A stretch of DNA of 64,000 nucleotides from assembly GCA_004557455.1 (NCBI GenBank), contig SFDX01000005.1, forward strand, positions 65,561-129,560, given 5' to 3'. Origin of the DNA: Akkermansia muciniphila. Lineage in GTDB: Bacteria > Verrucomicrobiota > Verrucomicrobiia > Verrucomicrobiales > Akkermansiaceae. This document shows positions 57,336 through 64,000 of the stretch, piece by piece. Position numbers and translations under genes: made by a program. How positions within the stretch are numbered: position 1 is the first letter of the stretch; the number at the start of each line of letters is the position of its first letter. The notes beneath the pieces were generated by a model, which was not told where the DNA came from, searched no databases, and saw only the letters and a program-made list of their open reading frames with translations.

Positions 57336-58712
57336 ATGGATCAGTCTTTTGCTTTAATCTCCTTGGGGTGTGCCAAGAACCTTGTGGATTCGGAGGTGAT
57401 GTGCAATCAATTGCTGCAGGCAGGCTTCCGTAAGGTTCAGCCGGAGCAGGCAGCTATCCTGCTCATCAATACCTGCGCTTTCATTGTGCCCGCCAAAGAG
57501 GAGGCCATCAATACAATCTTCGCCGCAGTGCGGGATCGTGATGCCGGACTCTCGCCGACCGACCAAAAGATTGTGGTATGCGGCTGTCTCTCCCAGCGCT
57601 ATGCAAAGGATTTGGTTAAGTCTATGCCGGAGGTCGACTGCTTTGTGGGGGTTGACCTTATCTGCCGCATAGCGGAGATTGCTGCTGCGTGCCTCGCCGG
57701 AACGGCGGAGAAGGTGTATACCACGCAGGTTTCTACCTTGCTGCCGGATTTCGGTTCGTCGCGCTATCGTCTTACGGGGGGACATTTTGCCTACATCAAA
57801 ATTGCAGAGGGGTGTAACCATGCCTGCGCCTATTGTGCTATCCCTCGCATTCGCGGGCCCCACCGCAGCCGTCCACTCGCGTCTATCGTTCGTGAGGTTC
57901 GCGAGTGCGTTGCCCATGGTGTCCGGGAGGTGAATCTTATCGCCCAGGATACAACCTATTACGGCATGGACAAATGGGATAAGCGTGCTACGAAAACAAG
58001 TGGGGTCGATTCCTCACGCGGTGACTCCCTGGCTTCTTTGTTGCGAGCTCTCAATGAGATTTCCGGTGATTTCTGGATTCGCGTGCTTTACACGCACCCC
58101 GCTCATTGGAGCAGGGAACTGATTGATGCTTTTGCCGAGTGTGATAAGGTCGTTAAATATGTGGATATACCCCTCCAGCATATCTCCGATCATATTTTAC
58201 AGGAGCAGCGGCGAATGACGGACGGAGATTATATTCGCAAGCTTCTGCGAGATATTCGTGCTGCCGTCCCCGGTATCGGCATTCGTACTACGTTCATCAG
58301 CGGGCTCCCGGGGGAGACGGAGGATGACCATGCAGAACTCCGGGACTTTATCCGTGAATTCCGCTTCGAGCGTGCCGGTGTTTTCGCTTATTCCAAGGAG
58401 GAGGGAACCCTTGCGGCCAAGATGAAGAATCAGGTGCATCATGCTACGCGTAAGCGTCGTGCCAACGAGCTGAACATGATTCTTGCTTCCATCGCCGATG
58501 AGATGGGGGCAGAGGCTATCGGGAAAACCGTGAGGGTCTTGGTAGATGCTCCCGGTATTGCCCGTGGTCCGTGGGATGCGCCGGATGTCGATGGTTCCAT
58601 CCATGTGCCCGGCTCGTTGCCTGTGGGGGAATTCGCAGAGGTGAAGATAGCCGATGCCATTGCTTACGAGCTTTTTGCAGAGGGGGCCGAGGAGGCTGCG
58701 GAGCAGATGTGA
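57336..58712 (+). CDS. rimO: ribosomal protein S12 methylthiotransferase RimO
   Basis: 458 aa radical-SAM enzyme that methylthiolates Asp of ribosomal protein S12. The N-terminal UPF0004 domain has SLGCAKNLVDSEVM, LLINTCAF and VVCGCLSQRY (three cluster cysteines). The radical-SAM cluster motif is GCNHACAYCAIPRIRGPHRSR. The central barrel includes IPLQHISDHILQEQRR and TFISGLPGETEDDHAEL. A C-terminal TRAM domain follows. The S12-specific RimO form is indicated by SLGCAKNLVDSE. Confidence 0.94.
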   Translation: MDQSFALISLGCAKNLVDSEVMCNQLLQAGFRKVQPEQAAILLINTCAFIVPAKEEAINTIFAAVRDRDAGLSPTDQKIVVCGCLSQRYAKDLVKSMPEVDCFVGVDLICRIAEIAAACLAGTAEKVYTTQVSTLLPDFGSSRYRLTGGHFAYIKIAEGCNHACAYCAIPRIRGPHRSRPLASIVREVRECVAHGVREVNLIAQDTTYYGMDKWDKRATKTSGVDSSRGDSLASLLRALNEISGDFWIRVLYTHPAHWSRELIDAFAECDKVVKYVDIPLQHISDHILQEQRRMTDGDYIRKLLRDIRAAVPGIGIRTTFISGLPGETEDDHAELRDFIREFRFERAGVFAYSKEEGTLAAKMKNQVHHATRKRRANELNMILASIADEMGAEAIGKTVRVLVDAPGIARGPWDAPDVDGSIHVPGSLPVGEFAEVKIADAIAYELFAEGAEEAAEQM

Positions 58713-58732
58713 GCGGAAGACACACTTCGGGC

Positions 58733-58761
58733 TTGAATCCCCCCGCCGCTCGGCGTATCAT
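58733..58761 (+). promoter_or_regulatory. promoter of the Sel1-repeat protein gene
   Basis: TTGAAT (58733-58738), 17-bp spacer, TATCAT (58756-58761), then 13 nt to the ATG at 58775. Confidence 0.6.
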
Positions 58762-58774
58762 CGTTCCCATAGAT

Positions 58775-60274
58775 ATGTTTGCTCGTTTTTATTCTTTTCT
58801 CCGGGTGACGGGGGCTTGCTCGCTCAGTCTGCCTCTTGTGTCGACTGTGTCATCGGCAGAGCTGCCCGTCGTGCCCGGTAAGTCCGGCTTTGTGTGCTCC
58901 GGGAAGCCTTTTGTTTCGCCTTTCGGGGATTCTCCCATATCGTCGGCAGCTACTGACCCGGAGGCGGCTAAGACGGGCTACGATGCGTTCTTGGAGCGCT
59001 TGAATGCCCAGGTAAAGGCGAATGTATACGATTTCTGTCCGGCGATGACCATTGTCTATAATTCGCTGGGGGATGAGTTGGCCTTTGATTCGTGGATGGA
59101 GCGTGCTGCCAAGGAGGGGAATCCTGCTGCTATTCAGTTCGTTTACAATAGAAAAGTGCGCTTCCTTACGCCCAAAACAGCCATGGGGGCCGAGGCAAAG
59201 GAGTGCTTCGCTCAGATGAAAAAGGCTGCCGAGGCCGGGTACGACCCGGCGGTGATCAGCCTCTATCTCTTCATGTCCCAGGGGATCGGTACCTCGGCGG
59301 ATGCCGAGGCCGCCGGTAAGTTTATCTTTTCTGCCTGCAAATCCGGCTCTTTCACGCCTCGTCATCGCTGGTTACTTGCCAGCGGTCGTTTGAATTCATT
59401 TGAGGATCGGAATCTTCCCGAGGTCCGTTCGGAGGTGGAACGGGGTAATGATATGGTTATGTATGAGCTTTCCCGTCGTGCCACCAAGGCGGAGGATCAG
59501 TTGGCTTGGTTGCGCGCAGCGGCGGAAAAGGGGAATGCTCAGGCCCTGTATGAGTTGTCGATCATCTTTTCTACAACCAATCCGGAGGCCGGGTATAAGT
59601 TGCTCCAAGAGGCTGTCAAACTGCATAATCCGCATGCCTTATTTGCGCTGGGTCAACTCTTCGTAGCATCTCCGGAGCAATTATCCGATTCCGCCAAAAA
59701 ACTGAATATTCAGCAGGACATCCCCAACGGTCTGCGTCTTATCAAGATTGCTTCGATGACACTGGAGGAGCGTGCCTGTTTTTGGCTCGGGCGTGCCTAC
59801 TTTAACGGCGAATTTACCTTGCCCAAGGACCCGGCGCGTGCGTTTCAGCACTTCCGGAACGGTATGATTTTGGAGAGCATTTCTTCGGCGGCCGCCGCAG
59901 GGTATATGATGGCTCGCGGTATCGGCTGCGAGAAGGATACGCACCAGGGTATCGCTCTTCTTGTAGAGGCTGCAGCCCGGAATTACGCGCACGCCTTGGT
60001 CCTCTTGGCCAAATTACAGTGCGAGGGCGTCGGCGGTATCAAGCGCAGTGCTCTGGAGGCTTCCTTCAAGCTCCAGGAAGCCGCAGCCCTCGGCGATAAG
60101 GAGTCCTTCCTCTACCTCGCCGTCCTCTATGCCCTCGGCGGACCCGAGCTTCAACGAGATTCCACCCGTGCCGAACACTACCTTAACCTCGCGAAGCAGG
60201 ACCTCGGTGCCGCCGAGGCTCAACGCCGCTACGATGCTATGATTGCTTCCGGTACTTGGGAACCCACCCCGTGA
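58775..60274 (+). CDS. exported Sel1-repeat protein
   Basis: 499 aa. The signal peptide is MFARFYSFLRVTGACSLSLPLVSTVSSA. At least eight Sel1/TPR-like repeats follow, seen as recurring ANAG-type stretches: AAKEGNPAAIQFVYN, KAAEAGYDPAVISLYLFMSQGIGT, AAEKGNAQALYELSIIF, KLHNPHALFALGQLFV, FHFRNGMILESISSAAAAGYMMARGIG, AAARNYAHALVLLAKLQCEGVGG and AALGDKESFLYLAVLYALGG. Sel1 proteins are scaffolds for protein complexes. The longer upstream frame covers the rimO tail and is rejected. Confidence 0.8.
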   Translation: MFARFYSFLRVTGACSLSLPLVSTVSSAELPVVPGKSGFVCSGKPFVSPFGDSPISSAATDPEAAKTGYDAFLERLNAQVKANVYDFCPAMTIVYNSLGDELAFDSWMERAAKEGNPAAIQFVYNRKVRFLTPKTAMGAEAKECFAQMKKAAEAGYDPAVISLYLFMSQGIGTSADAEAAGKFIFSACKSGSFTPRHRWLLASGRLNSFEDRNLPEVRSEVERGNDMVMYELSRRATKAEDQLAWLRAAAEKGNAQALYELSIIFSTTNPEAGYKLLQEAVKLHNPHALFALGQLFVASPEQLSDSAKKLNIQQDIPNGLRLIKIASMTLEERACFWLGRAYFNGEFTLPKDPARAFQHFRNGMILESISSAAAAGYMMARGIGCEKDTHQGIALLVEAAARNYAHALVLLAKLQCEGVGGIKRSALEASFKLQEAAALGDKESFLYLAVLYALGGPELQRDSTRAEHYLNLAKQDLGAAEAQRRYDAMIASGTWEPTP

Positions 60275-60464
60275 GAGAAAACTGGATACGTTCTCGAATT
60301 GGCTCGAGGAGAATATCGAGCAATGCCTCACCATCATTGATTGACCGGTGGAGGTTCAGCGGCACGTCAGCCAAGCCCGAACATAGCTGAGTAACTCACA
60401 AAAAAATACATGTTTAGCAAAAAAAAAGAATTTTTCTGATGGAAGAGATTTTCGGGAAAAAGGC

Positions 60465-60528
60465 TTGCCACAGACCTCAGAAAATGCAATAATATCTCCT
60501 GTACCCACCAAGAAAGTCCTACTTGGTG
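60465..60528 (+). promoter_or_regulatory. orphan promoter followed by a hairpin
   Basis: TTGCCA (60465-60470), 17-bp spacer, AATAAT (60488-60493). A hairpin CACCAAG/CTTGGTG (60506-60512 / 60522-60528) follows within 15 nt, with no ORF. It may drive a small RNA or be a relic. The rest of the gene-free stretch 60275-60464 holds nothing I recognise. Confidence 0.4.
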
Positions 60529-60539
60529 TCGAGGGGAGG

Positions 60540-60675
60540 CTACCACCTTAATCAAACCGGCGATCCTGTTCAGCGCTGAATAAATCCTCGCAGGGGCCAT
60601 GACCGGCGGGGAATGAGTCGACAGAAGCAGTTTCACTTCCGGATTGCCCATCAGCTCGTTGATCGCCTGTGACAG
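60540..60675 (-). pseudogene. relic of an AAA/OLD-type ATPase C-terminus
   Basis: Minus-strand codons read LSQAINELMGNPEVKLLLSTHSPPVMAPARIYSALNRIAGLIKV, the D-loop/H-loop end of AAA_21 or OLD-type ATPases, where a LL-STHSP-x motif is characteristic. It is preceded by a G/C12 homopolymer (60665-60676 on the plus strand) and lacks the upstream two thirds and the rest of the gene, so it is a fragment left by deletion. Confidence 0.5.
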
Positions 60676-60739
60676 GGGGGGGGGGAGGATGGTGCGCTGC
60701 TTGTTCGGTGCAAAATTGCGGCAGCGGCGTGTTTTGTGC

Positions 60740-60767
60740 TTGCGCCTGTGGCGGAATGCGGTATAAT
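60740..60767 (+). promoter_or_regulatory. promoter of the second GH84 gene
   Basis: TTGCGC (60740-60745), 16-bp spacer, TATAAT (60762-60767), 24 nt before the ATG at 60792. Confidence 0.75.
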
Positions 60768-60791
60768 ATGGGCAAGTAATTTCCCTTGGCT

Positions 60792-63659
60792 ATGAGTACA
60801 TTCTGCCGCCTTGCTCTTGTCGCTTTTGTTGGATGGATGCTGTCGACCGTGTGCGCGGCGCAGAGTGCTGTGTATCCCGTGCCGCAGGAGTGTCGTGTGT
60901 CGTCGGAGAAGGTGTGTGCTGTCAGTTCGGTGAGTGTAAAAGTTCGGGGAAAGGGCAGTTCCGGTGGTCTTTGGGAGCGCGTTCGGAAGGTATCGGGGGC
61001 GTATGCCTTGCGGGTGAGCAGTGGCAAGGTGGAGGTGTGCGCACATGATGCGGCGGGGGCGTTTTATGCGCGGCAGACGCTCAGTCAGCTGGTGCAGGGT
61101 AGGGGGTGTCCTACCGCAAGGCGAGATCCCTCGTCGGGGGGCACCGAGCAGATGCTGCGAGGTGCAAGGTTGTCGGATTGCAGCATTGAGGATTGGCCGG
61201 ATGTTCCCTATCGAGGCGTTGTGGAGGGCTATTACGGTGCCCCGTGGAGTTTTGAGTCGCGTCTGGCCTTGCTTCGTTTCTTCGGTCGCAATAAGATGAA
61301 TGTCTACATTTACGGGCCTAAGGATGATGAATTTCACCATGGGGAGGGCTGCTACAAGCCCTATCCTGCCGATAAAGCTCGCCGTTTGGCGGAGTTGGTG
61401 CGGGCGGCTAAGGCAAATCATGTGTGGTTTGTCTGGGCTATTCATCCCGCGGATACAGTGCGCTGGCAGGAGAATGGCGGGCGTGAGCAACTGGAGGGGC
61501 TCTGCCGTAAAATGCAGCAGATGTATGATCTGGGTGTTCGGGCTTTTGCACTCTTTGTGGATGACACTAAGGGCGAAATCGGTCGCACGGAGCGGCAGAT
61601 TCAGCTGGCTGACTATCTTGTAAAGAATTTTATCCGGCGTCACCCGGACGTTCTGCAGCAGCTCATCTTCTGTCCCACGGGGTATTGCAAACCGCGTACG
61701 AATCCCGGTACCCTAGCTAAACTGGGGGCTGAGCTGGATCCCTGTGTGCAGGTGATGTGGACGGGTGACAGTGTGGTGCATGATATTGTGCTGGGGCAGG
61801 AGGGGCGGGATGGCCTGAAGTGGGTGAACGGTCACCTCAAACGCCCCGTTTTTGTTTGGTATAATTGGCCCTGTAACGACTTCAAACGGGCTCGTCTCTG
61901 CATGGGGCGTGCCTATGGTAACGGAACGGAGCCGGCGATGCGTGGTTCGATGAGCGGTTTTGTTGCTAACCCCATGGAGCATGCGGAGGCGAGTATGGTG
62001 GGCCTTTTCTGCGTGGCCGATTATACCTGGAATATTGCGGGCTATGATTCTCATGCATCATGGGAAGCGGGCATCGGGCGCCTGTATCCGCAGAGCGCAG
62101 ATGCCATGCGGGTGTTCTGCCGCCACAATTCAAACCTGTCTCCTAATGTGCATCACTACGCTCGTGAGGAGTCTGCGCCTTGCGCTTCGGCGGCGGATGC
62201 CGTAGCGCAGGCGGCTCTCAGTGGCCGGGATGCAGGATCGGAAGGGAAGCGGGTTCTGAAGGAGTTTGTAGCTATGGAGAAGGCCGGGGGAATCCTCCTG
62301 CGTGGAAAGGATGCGGCAGGGCTCCGTGCGGAGGTCAAGCCTTGGTTGCAGAAGATGCAGCTTGTGGGGCGCTGCGGTGCGGCATCCGTTCGTGCATTGA
62401 AGTCGACGGAGCCGGTTTCCATGGCAGCGGAGATCCTGCGCGCGGGGGATGCGCGCCGTCGGATGCGTCTCATCACGAGGCCGGAGTGGCGTGCCGGTGT
62501 TGTCAAGACGGTGGATAGTGTGGAGGTCGGTGCGTCTCATATGGCGCCGGCTATGGAGGCGCTCTATGATCAGGCGTCGCGCCGCATATACTCTGCCTTG
62601 GCCGGCAGAGATGATGTGCAGGTGTCGTTCGCTTGTAAATCAGGCTGGCCGCCGGAGAAGATGGAGTTGGCAACGGACGGTAAGGATGCTACTTTTTGGA
62701 TTAACAGACAGCCGCAGACGCCGGATGATTGGTTTGGCCTGCGTTTCAGTGCTCCGCAACAGGTGCGTAGTGTTCGTATCGTGATGGGCGGGCCTCAGGC
62801 ACAGGATTTCGTGCGTCGCGGCCAACTGGAGTATTCGCCGGACGGTAAGTCGTGGCTTCCGATAGGCGAGGCATCATCCACACCGGTCGTGGTGCGTTCT
62901 CTGCCTCGGCCGGTCACGGCTCAGGCCGTTCGTTACCGTATGTTGCAGGCGGATCCCAAGTGGGTAAACGTGTGTGAGTTCTCTGTAAATGCTCCTGCTT
63001 TGCTCTCGGCTCAGAGTGATATAGCGGGATTTGAGGGAATTACGGCGACAGCAGAGGCGCGTGAGATTTTCATCAATCGCGTGATGGAGTTCACCAAGGC
63101 TAGCCCCGGGCAGTTTTTGGAGCTTCGGGCTTCTGCTCCGGTGCGTCCAACAGGTCTGACGGTTGATGTAGATAATGCCGGGGCAGGGGGCTGGGGCTGC
63201 TTGCAGGTGATTCTTCCGGATGGGTCTCTGAAACCGGTGAAGGGCAATATGAAGGGGACGGTCCTTTCTGTGCCTGCTTCTTCTCTTCCCAAGGGGGGCA
63301 TTCTCGGCATGCGCTTCACCAACCGCGGTTCCGGCCTTCAGAACATGCGCATCAACGCTTTTTCAATTTCCCTGCCGGAGTCTGCGTCGCGAGCACCACG
63401 TCCGGATCTTCTCTTGGATGCCGATTTCTCGACTGCTCTGGACTGCTCGGAGGGTTTGTCTCTCTCCGTTCCGGTTCCTGATGGTTCACGTCAGGTCGCT
63501 CTCATCGGCAATGCCCCATGCAGTATCCCCGGTGCCTCTCTCATCTCTTCCTCTCCGGCCCTTCGCATTTTCCGCCTTTCCGGTTCACCGTCCACCATTC
63601 GGGTTTCTTCTCCCGCGGCAAAAAACACTTTCCTCCACGAGCTGATCTTCCGGCCCTGA
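60792..63659 (+). CDS. secreted GH84-family beta-N-acetylglucosaminidase (copy 2)
   Basis: 955 aa, a paralogue of the enzyme at 54355 over its whole length. Signal peptide MSTFCRLALVAFVGWMLSTVCAA, accessory N-terminal domain (AVYPVPQECRVSSEK), catalytic barrel YRGVVEGYYGAPWSFESRL with Asp257-Asp258 (ALFVDDTKGEIG), helical bundle and a C-terminal sugar-binding-like region (DGKDATFWINRQPQTPDDWFGLRFSAPQQVRS...). The ATG at 60792 is preferred over a TTG two codons earlier. Confidence 0.93.
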   Translation: MSTFCRLALVAFVGWMLSTVCAAQSAVYPVPQECRVSSEKVCAVSSVSVKVRGKGSSGGLWERVRKVSGAYALRVSSGKVEVCAHDAAGAFYARQTLSQLVQGRGCPTARRDPSSGGTEQMLRGARLSDCSIEDWPDVPYRGVVEGYYGAPWSFESRLALLRFFGRNKMNVYIYGPKDDEFHHGEGCYKPYPADKARRLAELVRAAKANHVWFVWAIHPADTVRWQENGGREQLEGLCRKMQQMYDLGVRAFALFVDDTKGEIGRTERQIQLADYLVKNFIRRHPDVLQQLIFCPTGYCKPRTNPGTLAKLGAELDPCVQVMWTGDSVVHDIVLGQEGRDGLKWVNGHLKRPVFVWYNWPCNDFKRARLCMGRAYGNGTEPAMRGSMSGFVANPMEHAEASMVGLFCVADYTWNIAGYDSHASWEAGIGRLYPQSADAMRVFCRHNSNLSPNVHHYAREESAPCASAADAVAQAALSGRDAGSEGKRVLKEFVAMEKAGGILLRGKDAAGLRAEVKPWLQKMQLVGRCGAASVRALKSTEPVSMAAEILRAGDARRRMRLITRPEWRAGVVKTVDSVEVGASHMAPAMEALYDQASRRIYSALAGRDDVQVSFACKSGWPPEKMELATDGKDATFWINRQPQTPDDWFGLRFSAPQQVRSVRIVMGGPQAQDFVRRGQLEYSPDGKSWLPIGEASSTPVVVRSLPRPVTAQAVRYRMLQADPKWVNVCEFSVNAPALLSAQSDIAGFEGITATAEAREIFINRVMEFTKASPGQFLELRASAPVRPTGLTVDVDNAGAGGWGCLQVILPDGSLKPVKGNMKGTVLSVPASSLPKGGILGMRFTNRGSGLQNMRINAFSISLPESASRAPRPDLLLDADFSTALDCSEGLSLSVPVPDGSRQVALIGNAPCSIPGASLISSSPALRIFRLSGSPSTIRVSSPAAKNTFLHELIFRP

Positions 63660-63917
63660 GTTCTCTGAGGGCGTTGTGCTGTTCGTAGCTCTTTTGCGGA
63701 AGTCTCCTTTTCCGGTAGCGCTAGATTGCGTGTGCTCGCGCGTGCGAGAAGGGCGTTTTCGTGGCTTTTTTCTGCGTTTCGGGCAGTTTTGAATCCGTTT
63801 TGCCGCGGTTCGGGCGTCTTGAAGGGTGTTTTTGTGCCGATTTTGCCGAAAATGGTCCGTTTTTGGCACTTTTTTGCAGCTTTCTGCACTTTTTTGCCGA
63901 TTTTTGCAAAAATAAGC
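63660..63917. other. gene-free stretch rich in TTTTTGC-type runs
   Basis: No convincing ORF or RNA is seen on either strand. The sequence from about 63800 contains repeated short TTTTTTGCxG-like runs (ATTTTGCCGATTTTGC, CACTTTTTTGCAG) just before the promoter at 63918. Confidence 0.5.
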
Positions 63918-63946
63918 TTGACGTTCGAGGGAAAAAGGAGTAAACT
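63918..63946 (+). promoter_or_regulatory. promoter at the window edge
   Basis: TTGACG (63918-63923), 17-bp spacer, TAAACT (63941-63946). The transcript would start near 63953 and run off the window. The first bases contain a small CCCCG/CGGGG hairpin; no start codon lies within the usual 6-20 nt, so an RNA gene or a long leader is expected. Confidence 0.7.
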
Positions 63947-64000
63947 CTGCGCACCCCGATACGGGGAAGCCCGAAAGAGCTTGAGCGAGTAGGAAACGAA

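Noticed and set aside
63726..63992. Plus-strand frame of 88 codons at the right edge
   Set aside because: It runs through the promoter at 63918-63946 and is made of T-rich low-complexity codons; not considered a gene.

Overview
The window reads as a stretch of chromosome from a G+C-rich bacterium, most likely a Verrucomicrobiota member close to Akkermansia. This is an inference from gene content: two secreted GH84 hexosaminidases, an 11-gene nuo block, Ala/Pro-rich low-complexity exported proteins, and a Zn-less S14 and L33. No rRNA is present to confirm it. Most of the window is ordinary housekeeping sequence. Between about 24.2 and 28.0 kb lies a markedly A+T-richer island of unrecognised genes.

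Layout. 0-5.6 kb: edge of a membrane protein (minus), rpsN, an FmdB-type zinc ribbon, a CNNM/CorC-type transporter, an Ala/Pro-rich lipoprotein, an isolated holin-like/endolysin-like pair and folP. 5.6-18.5 kb: complex I operon nuoD-E-F-G-H-I-J-K-L-M-N, without nuoA/B/C, closed by a terminator. 18.6-22.3 kb (minus): a solitary phage-type capsid gene with its own terminator, a 200-bp inverted-repeat element, folE2, rpmG-rpsR and a DksA-like protein. 22.4-24.1 kb: malQ. 24.2-28.0 kb: a cassette made of a short secreted-looking peptide ending in five GCSx-type repeats, a hairpin attenuator abutting the next start codon, and two large membrane proteins, one GldG/DUF4350-like. 28.2-31.8 kb (minus): fabI, a YbjN-like protein and uvrB. 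31.8-37.0 kb: a small membrane protein, an acyltransferase-3-like protein, an M28 peptidase, an AAA/DUF4143 ATPase apparently lacking its N-terminus, and a DUF4177 gene pair. 37.2-42.8 kb (minus): tRNA-Pro(CGG), yebC, rho, and a 983-aa TolA-like low-complexity protein. 42.8-48.2 kb: an NrfD-like/cytochrome c/membrane protein operon, then a 7TM-HD hydrolase and a BASS-type transporter. 48.2-52.6 kb (minus): rnpB, an O-antigen polymerase-like protein, ilvB and rpsP. 52.6-63.7 kb: a lysozyme-like lipoprotein, a minus-strand membrane protein, two GH84 paralogues flanking rimO and a Sel1-repeat protein, and a relic of an AAA ATPase.

Regulation. The sequence shows a consistent sigma70-like promoter (TTGNNN, 16-18 bp, TAGAAT/TATAAT-like). 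In many genes the -10 box ends only 6-9 nt before the start codon. The RNase P RNA gene gives an internal calibration: its -10 lies exactly 6 nt before the base that closes the P1 helix. By this rule folP, rimO, the M28 peptidase, the holin-like gene, the NrfD-like gene and several others should have leaderless or nearly leaderless mRNAs. The rule also fixes several GTG or internal starts.

The most novel-looking items are the GCSx-peptide cassette with its attenuator, paired GCATT-N3-AATGC palindromes (one filling a promoter spacer exactly), the solitary capsid gene, the orphan lysis pair, and the minimal NrfD-cytochrome module.
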